Part shown: piece by piece, positions 48,630 through 57,528 of the stretch
Position numbering within the stretch: position 1 is the stretch's first letter
Layout of the letters: each line of letters starts with the position of its first letter
Source: Streptomyces albospinus
GTDB lineage: Bacteria; Actinomycetota; Actinomycetes; Streptomycetales; Streptomycetaceae
DNA length: 64,000 nucleotides
Assembly: GCF_014648695.1 (NCBI RefSeq)
Contig: NZ_BMRP01000007.1
Coordinates: 82,824 to 146,823 of the forward strand
Direction of reading: 5' to 3'
Position numbers and translations under genes: made by a program
Notes under the pieces: generated by a model
What the model saw: only the letters and a program-made list of their open reading frames with translations
The model's database searches: none
What the model was told of the DNA's origin: nothing

Positions 48630-49346
48630 GTGGAAACGAACGCCGCTCTTCTCGATCTTGACCGGGAGCTCCTCGACCAGGAGCTCCTCGGCCAGGACGT
48701 CCCCGACCAAGTCCCCGTCTTCGTGGTGCCCGTGGAAGACGCCCCCGAAGAGACCGAACCGCCCACCGGATCCGGCAGCGAGTTGACCGCCGACCGATGT
48801 CCGGCCCTCAACGGACACACCCGGGCCACCCTGGACGCCGCGTCCCGCGGCTGGCTGCTCGCCCGGCTCCCCGCCCGGGTCCGCGCCGCGATGACCGCCG
48901 CCACCCACTGGGAGCTGTACGGCACCCGCGGCCTGCTGGTCGTGGCCTGCGGCGACGGCGCCCGCCAGATGGGCTTCTCCGTCGAATCCGTGCGCCGCGT
49001 ACGCCAGGAGACCTCCCCGCTGCACACCCCGTACGAGATCCTCACCGCGCGGGAGTCCCGCGCCGCCGCCGACCGCCCGGCCGCCGAGCGCGAACGCCTC
49101 ATCACCCGCTTCTGGGTGCGCAAGGACGCCGCCCTCCAGGCCGTCGGCCGTGGCCTCTCCCTCGCCCCCGAACGCATCGAAGCCGGTTTTCCCGCAGACT
49201 CCGGCACGGTCGCCGTCCCCGGCCCCTGCGGCACCGAAATCCCGGTCTGCGTACGCAACTTCACCTTCTCCCCGGCCTACGAGTTCGCGGTGGCCACTCC
49301 GGAACCGCACTGTGTCACCCCTGCGTTCGCCTATTCTGTCAGGTAA
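48630..49346 (+). CDS. Second Sfp-type phosphopantetheinyl-transferase-like protein
   Basis: A 238-residue protein from a GTG after GGAGGACGGAAAG. An acidic leader of ~50 residues precedes a C-terminal PPTase-like half: QMGFSVESVRRV, ILTARESRAAA, RFWVRKDAALQAVGRGLSL. Compared with G-(I/V)-D-V-E ... W-x-x-KEA it has Ser117 in place of the metal Asp, keeps Glu119, and has KDA (Lys165-Asp166) instead of KEA. The domain looks shorter at its N-terminal half than typical Sfp enzymes. It shares the Asp-to-Ser change with the cluster's other PPTase-like protein, so the two may be related or act together. Confidence 0.7.
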   Translation: METNAALLDLDRELLDQELLGQDVPDQVPVFVVPVEDAPEETEPPTGSGSELTADRCPALNGHTRATLDAASRGWLLARLPARVRAAMTAATHWELYGTRGLLVVACGDGARQMGFSVESVRRVRQETSPLHTPYEILTARESRAAADRPAAERERLITRFWVRKDAALQAVGRGLSLAPERIEAGFPADSGTVAVPGPCGTEIPVCVRNFTFSPAYEFAVATPEPHCVTPAFAYSVR

Positions 49347-49612
49347 ATTCCCGCGGAGACCGCCCGTTTCCACCCCGACGGACCGGGGAAAGGGAAACGG
49401 GCCGATCCGCGGCCGGTTTTCCGTCGCCGCAGAACGCCGCAGCCGAATTCGCGTAACCCGCCTGACAGGAGGCCCACCCGAGTGAAAAAGCCTTCTTCTG
49501 GCCTATGCAGTCCTGCCGAAAACCATATTGACGGGTTATCTGGTGCCTGCCCCTCAGTCGTGGCGCGCAGGACGTCGCGATGCCGCCGGAGCACGCAGGA
49601 GGAAGTACCGCC

Positions 49613-50137
49613 ATGCCGTCGCCTCTCGCCACCCGCACCGCCGTCGCGCTCCCGTCCGCCCTATTGACGCTCCTCGCCCTCTTCGCCACCACCGGCAGCG
49701 CGGCGGCGGACCCGCCCCCCTCCGGTACCGACTGGGAGAAGATCGCCGCCTGCGAGAGCAGCGGCGACTGGCACATCAACACCGGCAACGGCTACCACGG
49801 CGGCCTCCAGATCTCCCGGTCCACCTGGCGCGCCTACGGCGGCGACCGGTTCGCGCCCCGCGCCGACCTGGCCAGCCGCGACGAACAGATCGCCGTCGCC
49901 GAGCGCATCGTCCAGGACCGCGGCCTGGGTGCCTGGCCCAACTGCGCCCCGCAGTCCCTCACCCACTCCCGCTACACAGCGGCCCACGCGGCCGGCAACA
50001 CCACGCGGCCCGGCGACTGCCTCTCCGCCCTCGCCGAGCGTGCCGGGAGCGGCGTCCTCTCCGTACTCGGCCAGGAACGGCTCCTCAAGGGTCCGGACCG
50101 CAGGTGTCCGGAACGGCGCCTCCAGCTGCATTTCTGA
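49613..50137 (+). CDS. Secreted Rpf-like transglycosylase
   Basis: A 174-residue secreted protein. The signal peptide (VALPSALLTLLALFATTGSAAA) is followed by a resuscitation-promoting-factor domain: DWEKIAACESSGDWHINTGNG, YHGGLQISRSTWRAYGG, DEQIAVAERIVQDRGLGAWPNC. The catalytic Glu is in ACESSGDW. The domain cleaves peptidoglycan glycan strands. A short variable tail of about 50 residues (RYTAAHAAGNTTRPGDCL) follows, with no LysM. The ATG follows AGGAGGAAGTACCGCC, and an upstream ATG without a site was rejected. Confidence 0.9.
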   Translation: MPSPLATRTAVALPSALLTLLALFATTGSAAADPPPSGTDWEKIAACESSGDWHINTGNGYHGGLQISRSTWRAYGGDRFAPRADLASRDEQIAVAERIVQDRGLGAWPNCAPQSLTHSRYTAAHAAGNTTRPGDCLSALAERAGSGVLSVLGQERLLKGPDRRCPERRLQLHF

Positions 50138-50324
50138 CCGGGCGGAATGCGCCACCGCAATCCGGCCGGCCCGCTCGGAGGGCCGTCACGGTGAATTCGG
50201 TGGTCGGAGAGAGTGAACGCGGGAGACCGGCCGCTATCCAGGCTTGGCCGGCGTGAGGCCGCCCGGTAGCAAGACTGCGGGGTTTACCAAGGGGTTCACC
50301 AACCGCGAGGGGCAGGACCGCACA

Positions 50325-50660
50325 GTGAAGAAAACGGCACGCATCAACATTCTGCTCGCAGGGGTTTTCGGCCTCCTGCTGGTCGGCGGCGCGGCGTCAC
50401 CCGCCATGGCCTGGGACGGGGAGAACGACGCCGACGGCCACACCTACATCAACTTCGACGCCGGATTCAGCTGCGAGGGCCGCACCAGCAGGGTCTGCAT
50501 CAACGGCCCCGTGGGCAGCGGGAACGTCCGGAACGCACAGAACATCAGCATCAGCGGCAATCCCGGCAGCACCGCCAGCCCGGTGTCCAACAGCGGTTCC
50601 ACCAACAGCGGTTCCACGGGTACGGGCGCCTCGGCGGGCAGCAGCAACAAATACAGCTGA
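50325..50660 (+). CDS. Small secreted protein with CINGPV motif (A)
   Basis: A 111-residue protein from a GTG. The signal peptide is VKKTARINILLAGVFGLLLVGGAASPAMA in composition, cleaved after AMA. The mature part has GFSCEGRTSRVCINGPVGSGN with two Cys and a Ser/Gly/Thr/Asn-rich tail (STNSGSTGTGASAGSSNKYS). The C-I-N-G-P-V-x-S-G-N phrase is shared with the convergent gene at 50760-51215, so the two are probably diverged paralogues. Surface-active or developmental roles are possible, but no chaplin or rodlin domain is present. Confidence 0.75.
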   Translation: MKKTARINILLAGVFGLLLVGGAASPAMAWDGENDADGHTYINFDAGFSCEGRTSRVCINGPVGSGNVRNAQNISISGNPGSTASPVSNSGSTNSGSTGTGASAGSSNKYS

Positions 50661-50690
50661 CCGGGCAGCCGGGCCCCAGGGCCTGCCCGA

Positions 50691-50718
50691 ACCGGCCCCG
50701 GAGCGATCCGGGGCCGGT
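50691..50718. terminator. Terminator between the two CINGPV genes
   Basis: A perfect 12-bp stem ACCGGCCCCGGA / TCCGGGGCCGGT with loop GCGA, followed by TTTTCC on the + strand. It lies between convergent genes and is a classical intrinsic terminator for the rightward one. Confidence 0.85.
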
Positions 50719-50759
50719 TTTCCGTTGTCCGCGGGCCGGAGCCCGGTCGGGGAACGGCC

Positions 50760-51215
50760 TCAGCGAATGACCTTGATGATCTTGGCGATGTCGTTCTTGG
50801 AGATGTCGTTGTGACTGGCCTTCTCGATACCGTGGGCCTCGTTGAGGCTGTTGGTGGAGCCGGCGGCGATTTTGGGGTTGCCGGCGTCCACCGGGTTCCC
50901 GCGGTTGTGGAAGTTGTTGCTGTTCTTGTTGTTGCCGCTGTGCACCGGCCCGTTGATGCACGGATGCGGCGATTTCACCCTGGGGGACTGGTAGTTGAAG
51001 TCGACGAGGCGGTTGTCGCACAGCACGCCGGACATCATTCCGGTCACCGAGCCGAGATCGGCGCCCGCCACCGCGGACAGCAGCGATCCGTCCGTGCCCG
51101 CCAGCGCGGACAGCAGCGATCCGTTCGAACCGGTCTGCGCCTGCGCGGCTCCGCTGCCGAACAGCACCAGACCGCACACCCCGGCGACCGTTCCCGCCTG
51201 CACTAGTCTTTTCAC
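50760..51215 (-). CDS. Small secreted protein with CINGPV motif (B)
   Basis: A 151-residue protein from a GTG after AAGGAGCGTC. The signal peptide (VKRLVQAGTVAGVCGLVLFG) is followed by two GSLLSA-LAGTD-like repeats. VLCDNRLVDFNYQSPRVKS and PHPCINGPVHSGNNKNSNN come next, and the C-terminus is basic (SKNDIAKIIKVIR). Cys-x30-Cys could pair. The CINGPV-x-SGN core matches protein A. Function is unknown. Confidence 0.75.
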   Translation of the reverse strand: MKRLVQAGTVAGVCGLVLFGSGAAQAQTGSNGSLLSALAGTDGSLLSAVAGADLGSVTGMMSGVLCDNRLVDFNYQSPRVKSPHPCINGPVHSGNNKNSNNFHNRGNPVDAGNPKIAAGSTNSLNEAHGIEKASHNDISKNDIAKIIKVIR

Positions 51216-51443
51216 GACGCTCCTTGCTTCGTCAGCCTGCTGTCCGGACGTATCGTGCTGCCGTTGTCCGCCCGTGTCGTCGATAACCCGCAGGGAGCCA
51301 AACCCTCACGGGCCATAATCAGTCGGGTGGCCCAACAGCTCCGGACGGCGCGGCGCGGCCCGGCGGGTGCGGGGGGATAACCCCACCCGAAGTCTGCGGC
51401 GGCCCTCATGGGCAGCACCGGCGGCGTCAACAACCCTTGATCC

Positions 51444-52982
51444 ATGACGACTTACACGGGGATCCACACCCGGCGGGCGCTGCTGTGCGGGATATCCGCG
51501 GTCGCGCTCGCGGCGATGCCGCTCGCCGCCGCACCGGTGGCCCGCGCGCAGGCCGGCGGCGTTGCCGGCCCGGCCCGCACCGCGGTGCCGCCGCTCGCCT
51601 GGCGCGCCTGCGAGCGGCCCGGCGGCCCGGCCGGCCAGGAGTGCGCCGACCTGCCGGTCCCGCTCGACTACCGGCACCCGGACGGACCGCGGCTCACCCT
51701 CGCCGTGACCCGCATCCGCAGCGACCGGCCCGCGGCCCGGCGGGGGACGCTGCTGATGATCCCGGGCGGCCCGGGCTCGTCCGGGGTGCAGTGGCTGGAG
51801 CAGAAGGGAGAGGCGCTGCGCCGGCAGCTGGCCGGGGCGTACGACATCGTCAGCCTCGACCCGCGGGGCGTGGGCGGCAGCACGAAGGCGGCGTGCGGGC
51901 TGGCCGCGGCCGACCGGGAGCTGGTGACGCTGCGGTCCTGGCCGGCGGCGGACGGCGGCATCGGCGCGAACGTCCGGCGGGCCCGGCGGATCGCCGAGGC
52001 GTGCGGGCACAACGGCGGTGCGGTGCTGCGCAGCTTCAGCACGGCGAACGAGGTGCGGGACATCGACCGCTTCCGCCGTGCGCTGGGCGAGCGGAAGCTG
52101 TCGGCCTGGGGCGTCTCGTACGGGACGTACGTCGGGGCGGTGTACGCGCAGAAGTACCCGCAGCGCACCGACCGGTGGGTGCTGGACAGCAGCGGGGACC
52201 CGGATCCGGCCCGGGTCGAGCGGGGCTGGCTGGCGAACATGGCGCAGGCGGCGGACGACCGGTTCCCCGACTTCGCGTCCTGGGCGGCCGACCCCGCGCG
52301 CGACGCGGCCGGTCTGCGGCTGGCCCAACGGGCCGACGCGGTACGGCCGTTGGTGCTGGGGCTGGCGGCGAAGCTGGACCGGGAGCCGAAGCCGTCGAAC
52401 GTGCCGGGCGTGCCGCTGACCGGCAACCGGCTGCGGCAGTCGTTGCAGATCGCGCTCTACGACGGCTCCGCCTTCCCGCAGCTGGCCCGGCTGATCAAGG
52501 CGGCCCAGGACCCGGCCGGCACACCGGAGCTGCCGGGCGACATCGCCGGGCCGCTGCCGGATGCGGACGCGGCGGTGACGGTCGCGACCATCTGCAACGA
52601 CGTGCGGTGGCCGCGGTCGGTGGACACGTACCGGCGGGCGGTGGCCGCCGACCGGGCGCGCCACCCGCTCACCGCCGGGATGCCGGCGAACATCACGCCG
52701 TGCGCCTTCTGGAAGGACGCGCCCGCCGAGCCGCCCACCCGGATCACCGCCGACGGGCCGTCCGACGTCCTGATGATCCAGAACCTCCGGGACCCGTCCA
52801 CCCCGTACTTCGGCGCGCGGAAGATGCGGGCCGCCTTCGGCGACCGGGCGCGTCTGGTCACCGTCGGCCGCGGCGGGCACGGCGTCTACCTGGCGAACGG
52901 CAACGCGTGCGGCGACCGGGCGGTGACGTCGTTCCTGACGACCGGGCAGCGGCCGGAACGGGACGTGTACTGCGCGGGGTGA
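51444..52982 (+). CDS. Secreted S33-family tripeptidyl-aminopeptidase-type hydrolase
   Basis: A 512-residue alpha/beta hydrolase. A Tat/Sec-like signal (RRALLCGISAVALAAMPLAA) leads into the enzyme. The oxyanion motif is LLMIPGGPGSSGVQWLEQ, the nucleophile Ser is in LSAWGVSYGTYVGAVYA, and the C-terminal TAP-like domain has DVLMIQNLRDPSTPYFGARK (acid) and VGRGGHGVYLANG (His). It releases N-terminal tripeptides or hydrophobic residues from proteins outside the cell. It lies 2 kb beyond the lanthipeptide cluster; a link to leader removal is conceivable but not supported by operon structure. Confidence 0.9.
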   Translation: MTTYTGIHTRRALLCGISAVALAAMPLAAAPVARAQAGGVAGPARTAVPPLAWRACERPGGPAGQECADLPVPLDYRHPDGPRLTLAVTRIRSDRPAARRGTLLMIPGGPGSSGVQWLEQKGEALRRQLAGAYDIVSLDPRGVGGSTKAACGLAAADRELVTLRSWPAADGGIGANVRRARRIAEACGHNGGAVLRSFSTANEVRDIDRFRRALGERKLSAWGVSYGTYVGAVYAQKYPQRTDRWVLDSSGDPDPARVERGWLANMAQAADDRFPDFASWAADPARDAAGLRLAQRADAVRPLVLGLAAKLDREPKPSNVPGVPLTGNRLRQSLQIALYDGSAFPQLARLIKAAQDPAGTPELPGDIAGPLPDADAAVTVATICNDVRWPRSVDTYRRAVAADRARHPLTAGMPANITPCAFWKDAPAEPPTRITADGPSDVLMIQNLRDPSTPYFGARKMRAAFGDRARLVTVGRGGHGVYLANGNACGDRAVTSFLTTGQRPERDVYCAG

Positions 52983-53045
52983 CGCGCGCGGTGCGGACGG
53001 GCCGGGCCACCCCGCGCGGGGCGGTCCGGCCCGTCCGTCCGCTCA

Positions 53046-53288
53046 GCGGCTCGCCGCTTCCGCGCCCAGCCGGACACCACCCCGCTGGCCTGGCTCACCG
53101 GCGAACGGCTCGCCCTCGCCTGCCGGTTGATCGAACGCGGCGAGCCCCGCCTCGACGTCGTCGCCCGGAAGTGCGGCCTGGGCACGGCGGGCGATCTGCG
53201 CGCCCTGATGCGCCGCGAGACCGGGCTGACACCGTCCGCGTACCGGCGCCGCTTCGGTCCGCCCACGGCGCCCCGCCCCGCCGCATGA
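53046..53288 (+). pseudogene. Remnant of a GlxA/AraC-family transcriptional regulator
   Basis: An open stretch without a start encodes RRFRAQPDTTPLAWLTGERL, then LACRLIERGEPRLDVVARKC, GLGTAGDLRALMRRETGLTP and SAYRRRFGPP. This is the C-terminal two-HTH AraC domain as found in GlxA-type regulators. The ~220-residue N-terminal DJ-1-like domain is missing. Upstream sequence ends in the S33 peptidase gene, so the front of the gene has been deleted. Confidence 0.7.
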
Positions 53289-53319
53289 CATCCCCCGCCA
53301 CCCGCCTTAACCTGGGAAA

Positions 53320-54444
53320 ATGGCCGGTGATCTGGTCACAGTCAGTCTCTGCGGCGATGTGATGCTGGGCCGCGGTGTCGACCAGATCCTGCCGTGTCCC
53401 GGCGATCCCGAGCTCCGCGAGCCCTACGTGGCGGACGCCCGCTCCTACATCGGGCTGGCCGAGGCGGCGAACGGCCCGATCCCCCGCCCCGTCGCCTTCC
53501 CCTGGCCCTGGGGCGACGCGCTGGCGGTCCTCGACGGGGCCGCCCCCGACGCCCGCGTGATCAACCTGGAGACCAGCATCACCCGGAGCGACACCTTCGC
53601 CCCCGGCCGGCAGATCCACTACCGCATGAACCCCGCCAACCTCCCCTGCCTGGCCGCCGCCCGCCCCGACGTCTGCGTGCTGGCCAACAACCATGTGCTG
53701 GACTTCGGCCGCGCCGGACTGGCGGAGACCCTGGAGAGCCTGGCGGGCGCGGGCCTGCGCGCCGCGGGGGCGGGCGCGAACGCGGCGGCGGCGCGGCACC
53801 CGGCCGCCGTCCCCGTCGACGGGCGCCGCCGGCTGCTGATCCTCTCCTTCGGGATGCCGTCCAGCGGCATCCCCCGCACCTGGGCCGCGACCGCGCGGCA
53901 CGGCGGCGTGCACTTCGTCGCCCGCCCGACGCCCGCCGCCGCGACCGAGCTGGTCGCCCGGCTGGGCCCGGAGAAGCGCCCCGGCGACCTGGCGGTGGCC
54001 TCGGTCCACTGGGGTTCCAACTGGGGCTACGAGGTCTCCGGCGACCAGATCGCCTTCGCCCACACGCTCATCGACGGCGGCGTGGACGTCGTCCACGGCC
54101 ACTCCGCGCACCACCCCCGCCCCCTGGAGGTCTACCGGGGAAAGCTCGTCCTCCACGGGTGCGGCGACTTCATCGACGACTACGAGGGCATCACCGGCTT
54201 CGAGCGCTACCGCGACGACCTGCGCCCGCTCTACCTCGCCTCGCTGGAGCCCGACACCGGCCGGCTCCACGAGTTGCGGATCGCCCTCTTCCAGGCCCAC
54301 CGGATGCGCCTGCGGTACGCCGGGCCGGACGACTGCCGGTGGCTGGCGGCCCTCCTCGACCGGATCGGCAACGGCTTCCGCCCCTGCGCCGTCTCCGCCG
54401 CGGAGGCCGCCCTGACCCTCCGCCCGGCACCGGCCGCGGCCTGA
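53320..54444 (+). CDS. CapA-family (PGA synthesis-like) metallophosphoesterase
   Basis: A 374-residue protein of the CapA/PgsA superfamily. The motifs are SLCGDVMLGRGVDQIL (GDxML), NLETSITRS, LANNHVLDFGRAGL (NNH), VHWGSNWGYEV and HGHSAHHPRPLEVYRGKLV (H-x-H). Together they form a calcineurin-like binuclear metal site. The family is linked to poly-gamma-glutamate synthesis, but isolated actinobacterial copies without capBC are common and their substrate is unknown. There is no signal peptide. The ATG follows a CCTGGGAAA segment. Confidence 0.88.
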   Translation: MAGDLVTVSLCGDVMLGRGVDQILPCPGDPELREPYVADARSYIGLAEAANGPIPRPVAFPWPWGDALAVLDGAAPDARVINLETSITRSDTFAPGRQIHYRMNPANLPCLAAARPDVCVLANNHVLDFGRAGLAETLESLAGAGLRAAGAGANAAAARHPAAVPVDGRRRLLILSFGMPSSGIPRTWAATARHGGVHFVARPTPAAATELVARLGPEKRPGDLAVASVHWGSNWGYEVSGDQIAFAHTLIDGGVDVVHGHSAHHPRPLEVYRGKLVLHGCGDFIDDYEGITGFERYRDDLRPLYLASLEPDTGRLHELRIALFQAHRMRLRYAGPDDCRWLAALLDRIGNGFRPCAVSAAEAALTLRPAPAAA

Positions 54445-54466
54445 CGGCCCCGGAACCGGACCGGCC

Positions 54467-55375
54467 CTACCTCCCGGCCACCGCCGCGGCCAGCGCCAAC
54501 ACCCGCCGGGCGTCCTCCACATGCAGGTTCTCGATCATCCGCCCGTCGACGGTGACCACGCCCCGCCCCTCCCGCTCGGCGAGCTCGAACGCCTCGATGA
54601 CCTTCCGCGCGCGGGCGATGTCCGCCTCCGCCGGCGCGAACACCCGGTTGCACGGCTCGACCTGGGACGGATGGATCAGCGTCTTCCCGTCGAAGCCGAA
54701 CTGCCGTCCCTGGACGCACTCCGCCTCGAACCCCGTGAGGTCCCGCACGTCGTTGTAGACCCCGTCCAGGATCGCCTTCCCGGACTCGCGGGCCGCCAGC
54801 AGCGCCAGCGACAGCCCGGTCAGCAGCGGTGCCCGGCCCGGCACATGCTCCGCGTGCAGCTCCTTCGCCAGGTCGTTGGTGCCCATCACCAGCACCGTGA
54901 GCCGCTCGCTCGCCCCGGCCACCGCACGGGCGTCCAGCATCGCCCGCGGCGTCTCCACCATCGCCCAGATCGCCGTGCGGTCCGGTGCCCCGGCCGCCTC
55001 CAGCGCCCGCTCGACGTCCCGTACGGTCTGTGCGGACTCCACCTTCGGCACCACCACCGCGTCCGGACCGGCCTGTGCCGCCGCCCGCAGATCATCGGCA
55101 TGCCAGGCCGTGCCGGGCCCGTTGACCCGGATCGTCACCTCCCGGTGCCCGTACGCGCCCGAGGCGGCGGCAGCCGCGACCCGCTCCCGGGCCTCGGCCT
55201 TGGCGTCCGGCGCGACCGCGTCCTCCAGGTCGAGGATCAGCGCATCGGCCGGCAGCGTCCTGGCCTTCTCCAGCGCCCGCTCGTTGGCCCCCGGCATGTA
55301 CAGCACCGACCGCCGGGCCCGCACGGCTCCGTGCGCCACCGCGTTCTCCGTCACATCCTCCGTCACGTCACTCAC
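54467..55375 (-). CDS. HpcH/HpaI-type CoA-ester lyase (CitE-like)
   Basis: A 302-residue TIM-barrel lyase: [73 protein letters not shown], and [20 protein letters not shown]. The acidic Mg2+ ligands and the CoA-binding Arg are in place. The family cleaves or makes 3-hydroxy acyl-CoA esters such as citryl-, malyl- or beta-methylmalyl-CoA. The GTG overlaps the stop of the upstream lyase gene (GTGA), so the two are coupled. Confidence 0.9.
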   Translation of the reverse strand: MSDVTEDVTENAVAHGAVRARRSVLYMPGANERALEKARTLPADALILDLEDAVAPDAKAEARERVAAAAASGAYGHREVTIRVNGPGTAWHADDLRAAAQAGPDAVVVPKVESAQTVRDVERALEAAGAPDRTAIWAMVETPRAMLDARAVAGASERLTVLVMGTNDLAKELHAEHVPGRAPLLTGLSLALLAARESGKAILDGVYNDVRDLTGFEAECVQGRQFGFDGKTLIHPSQVEPCNRVFAPAEADIARARKVIEAFELAEREGRGVVTVDGRMIENLHVEDARRVLALAAAVAGR

Positions 55376-56436
55376 CGGTCCTCCCCTGCCGCGGCATACG
55401 CCGCCCGCAGCTCCGCGTCCCGTGCCGCGAGCGTCTCCGCCAGCTCCGCCACCACCTGGCACTGCTTGAACGTGGCGTCGTCCTGCATCTTGCCGTCGAT
55501 CATCACCGCGCCGGTGCCGTCGCCCATCGCCGCGATGACCCGGCGGGCCCAGGCGACGTCCTCCGGAGCCGGCGAGAACACCTTCTTCGCGATGCCGATC
55601 TGCACCGGATGCAGGCTCCACGCCCCGACGCACCCGAGGAGGAACGCGTTACGGAACTGGTCCTCGCACCCGACGGTGTCCTTGATGTCCCCGAACGGCC
55701 CGTAATACGGCAGGATCCCGTGCGCCGCGCAGGCATCCACCATCCGCGCGATCGTGTAGTGCCAGAGGTCCTGCTGGAACACGGCCCGCGGCGCGTCCGG
55801 GCGCTCCCCGTCCGGATCCTGGCGCACCAGGTATCCCGGATGCCCGCCGCCGACCCGGGTGGTCTTCATCCGCCGGCTCGCCGCCAGATCGGCCGGCCCC
55901 AGCGACATCCCCTGCATCCGGGGGCTGGCCCCGGCGATCTCCTCGACGTTGGCGACGCCGGCGGGCGTCTCCAGGATGGCGTGCACCAGGATCGGCCGCC
56001 GGATCCCGGCCCGCGCCTCCAGCTGGGCGACCAGCCGGTCCACGTAGTGGATGTCCGCGGCGCTCTCCACCTTCGGCACCATGATCACGTCGAGCCGGTC
56101 CCCGATCTCGGTGACCAGGGTCAGCAGATCGTCCAACGCCCATGGCGAGTCGAGGCTGTTGATCCGCGTCCACAGCTGCGTCTCGCCGAAGTCGACGCTC
56201 TTGGCGACCTCCACCAGCCCCGCCCGCGCCGCCTCCTTGCGGTCCGCGGCGACCGCGTCCTCCAGATTGCCGAGCAGTACGTCGACCGTCGGCGCGATGG
56301 CCGGCACCTTGGCCGCCATCTTCGGATTCCCCGGGTCGAAGAAATGGATCATCCGTGACGGCCGGAACGGTACGTCCCGTACCGGCTCCGGCGCCCCGAC
56401 CGCCAACGGGCGAAAGAAGTCCTTCGGAGAGCGCAT
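55372..56436 (-). CDS. HpcH/HpaI-type CoA-ester lyase, larger malyl-CoA-lyase-like member
   Basis: A 354-residue second lyase: [105 protein letters not shown] and [18 protein letters not shown]. It resembles the malyl-/beta-methylmalyl-CoA lyase branch used in the ethylmalonyl-CoA pathway, where two CitE-like genes occur together in Streptomyces. The crotonyl-CoA carboxylase/reductase and mutase genes of that pathway are not in view. ATG at MRSPKDFF chosen for its GGGAG site. Confidence 0.88.
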   Translation of the reverse strand: MRSPKDFFRPLAVGAPEPVRDVPFRPSRMIHFFDPGNPKMAAKVPAIAPTVDVLLGNLEDAVAADRKEAARAGLVEVAKSVDFGETQLWTRINSLDSPWALDDLLTLVTEIGDRLDVIMVPKVESAADIHYVDRLVAQLEARAGIRRPILVHAILETPAGVANVEEIAGASPRMQGMSLGPADLAASRRMKTTRVGGGHPGYLVRQDPDGERPDAPRAVFQQDLWHYTIARMVDACAAHGILPYYGPFGDIKDTVGCEDQFRNAFLLGCVGAWSLHPVQIGIAKKVFSPAPEDVAWARRVIAAMGDGTGAVMIDGKMQDDATFKQCQVVAELAETLAARDAELRAAYAAAGEDR

Positions 56437-56592
56437 CCACATCTCCCAAATCGGATCGGCATCCCGGCCGCCCCCACCCGCCATCCGACGGCGACCGCCG
56501 GCCTCACTCTAGGGCCGCGACCCCCCGACGTTACCGGGCAGTATGTGTGCCCTTGATCACCCAGCGCGAGAGACCCGCGGGTGTCGCCCCCG

Positions 56593-57090
56593 TCACGCCG
56601 CCCGCTGGAACGCCGCACCGGACCGCCGGTGCGGCAGGTCCACGACGCGCACCGGCACGAAGCCCGCCGTGCGGTGGCAGCGGTGCAGCCCGGGGTTGTC
56701 CTTCCAGGCGTCCAGCCGCAGATGCGCCTTCCCGGCCGCCGCCGCCCGGTCCGCGGCCCAGTCCGGCAGGGCGGCCCCGACCCCTTCCCCCGCGGCCTGT
56801 CGGCCGACCGCCATCCGGTGCGCGGAGAGCGCCGACTCCGGCCGGTCGCCGGACTCCCGGAACTCCGGGTCGGCGAAGCCGTCGAGCTGGACCGTCCCGA
56901 CGGGGCGCCGCCCGCGCAGCGCGAGGAGCACCTCGCCGCGCCGCAGCGCCGCGGTGATCAGGTCGCGGCGCGGCGGATACTGCCACTGGTCAATTCCCCT
57001 TGCGACAAGCCAGGTTGAGGCTTCCGTGAAGAGCTCCTCCACCACTGCGCGCTCGTCGGGCCGGGCGGCCCGGATCTCCGGTTCGCTCAT
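56593..57090 (-). CDS. GNAT-family N-acetyltransferase
   Basis: A 165-residue GNAT. EIRAARPDERAVVEELF at the N-terminus, VLLALRGRRPVGTVQLDGF as the central strands, then a shortened acetyl-CoA loop (RQAAGEGVGAALPDWAAD) and AHLRLDAWKDNPGLHRCHRT with AGFVPVRVV at the end. ATG follows GAGGAGAG. Substrate unknown; monocistronic. Confidence 0.85.
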   Translation of the reverse strand: MSEPEIRAARPDERAVVEELFTEASTWLVARGIDQWQYPPRRDLITAALRRGEVLLALRGRRPVGTVQLDGFADPEFRESGDRPESALSAHRMAVGRQAAGEGVGAALPDWAADRAAAAGKAHLRLDAWKDNPGLHRCHRTAGFVPVRVVDLPHRRSGAAFQRAA

Positions 57091-57210
57091 CTCTCCTCAT
57101 TCCGGCCCCGGTTGCGGGTGTCCTCCATCGGCCCACCCGGCCGTTTCCTTCCCCGGGCTCGGCCGTTGGCCCAGGTACGACATATTCGCTCTCCTCACGA
57201 AAGGACCATG

Positions 57211-57528
57211 ATGCGTCTGTTCCGCCCGATCACCCTCGGTCTCACCGGGTTCGCGCTTGTCGTGACCCTCCCCGCAAGCGCGGCGCTCGCCGCCGGCGGA
57301 GCGTTCGGCTGGGTGGGGCCCGGGGGCAAGTCGTACTTCGTCAAGAACCTGCCGGACAAGCGGTGCCTCGACATGCGCCAGGAAGCCCGCGGCGCCCGCA
57401 ACGGGACGAAGCAGCCCCTCCGCATCTACGCCGGCAAGCACTGCACGGGACCGGCGACGCGTCTCGCCCCGGGCGCGTCGGCCCCCTCCGGCACGCGCTT
57501 CGCCAGCGTCGTCCTCAACCCCCGCTAG
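57211..57528 (+). CDS. Small secreted protein, unknown function
   Basis: A 105-residue protein with a signal peptide (RLFRPITLGLTGFALVVTL, cleaved near ALAAG). The mature part is basic and has two Cys (DKRCLDMRQEARGARNG, IYAGKHCTGPATRL), reminiscent of a small beta-barrel or inhibitor. The second ATG of a tandem pair was chosen because AAAGGA is better spaced. Its 3' end overlaps the convergent response-regulator gene by 14 bp. Confidence 0.7.
   Translation: MRLFRPITLGLTGFALVVTLPASAALAAGGAFGWVGPGGKSYFVKNLPDKRCLDMRQEARGARNGTKQPLRIYAGKHCTGPATRLAPGASAPSGTRFASVVLNPR

Noticed and set aside
51444..52982. The S33 aminopeptidase as dedicated leader protease of the lanthipeptide cluster
   Set aside because: It is secreted, has its own transcription unit and is separated from the cluster by three unrelated genes. 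Proteins of this type are common in Streptomyces outside RiPP loci.
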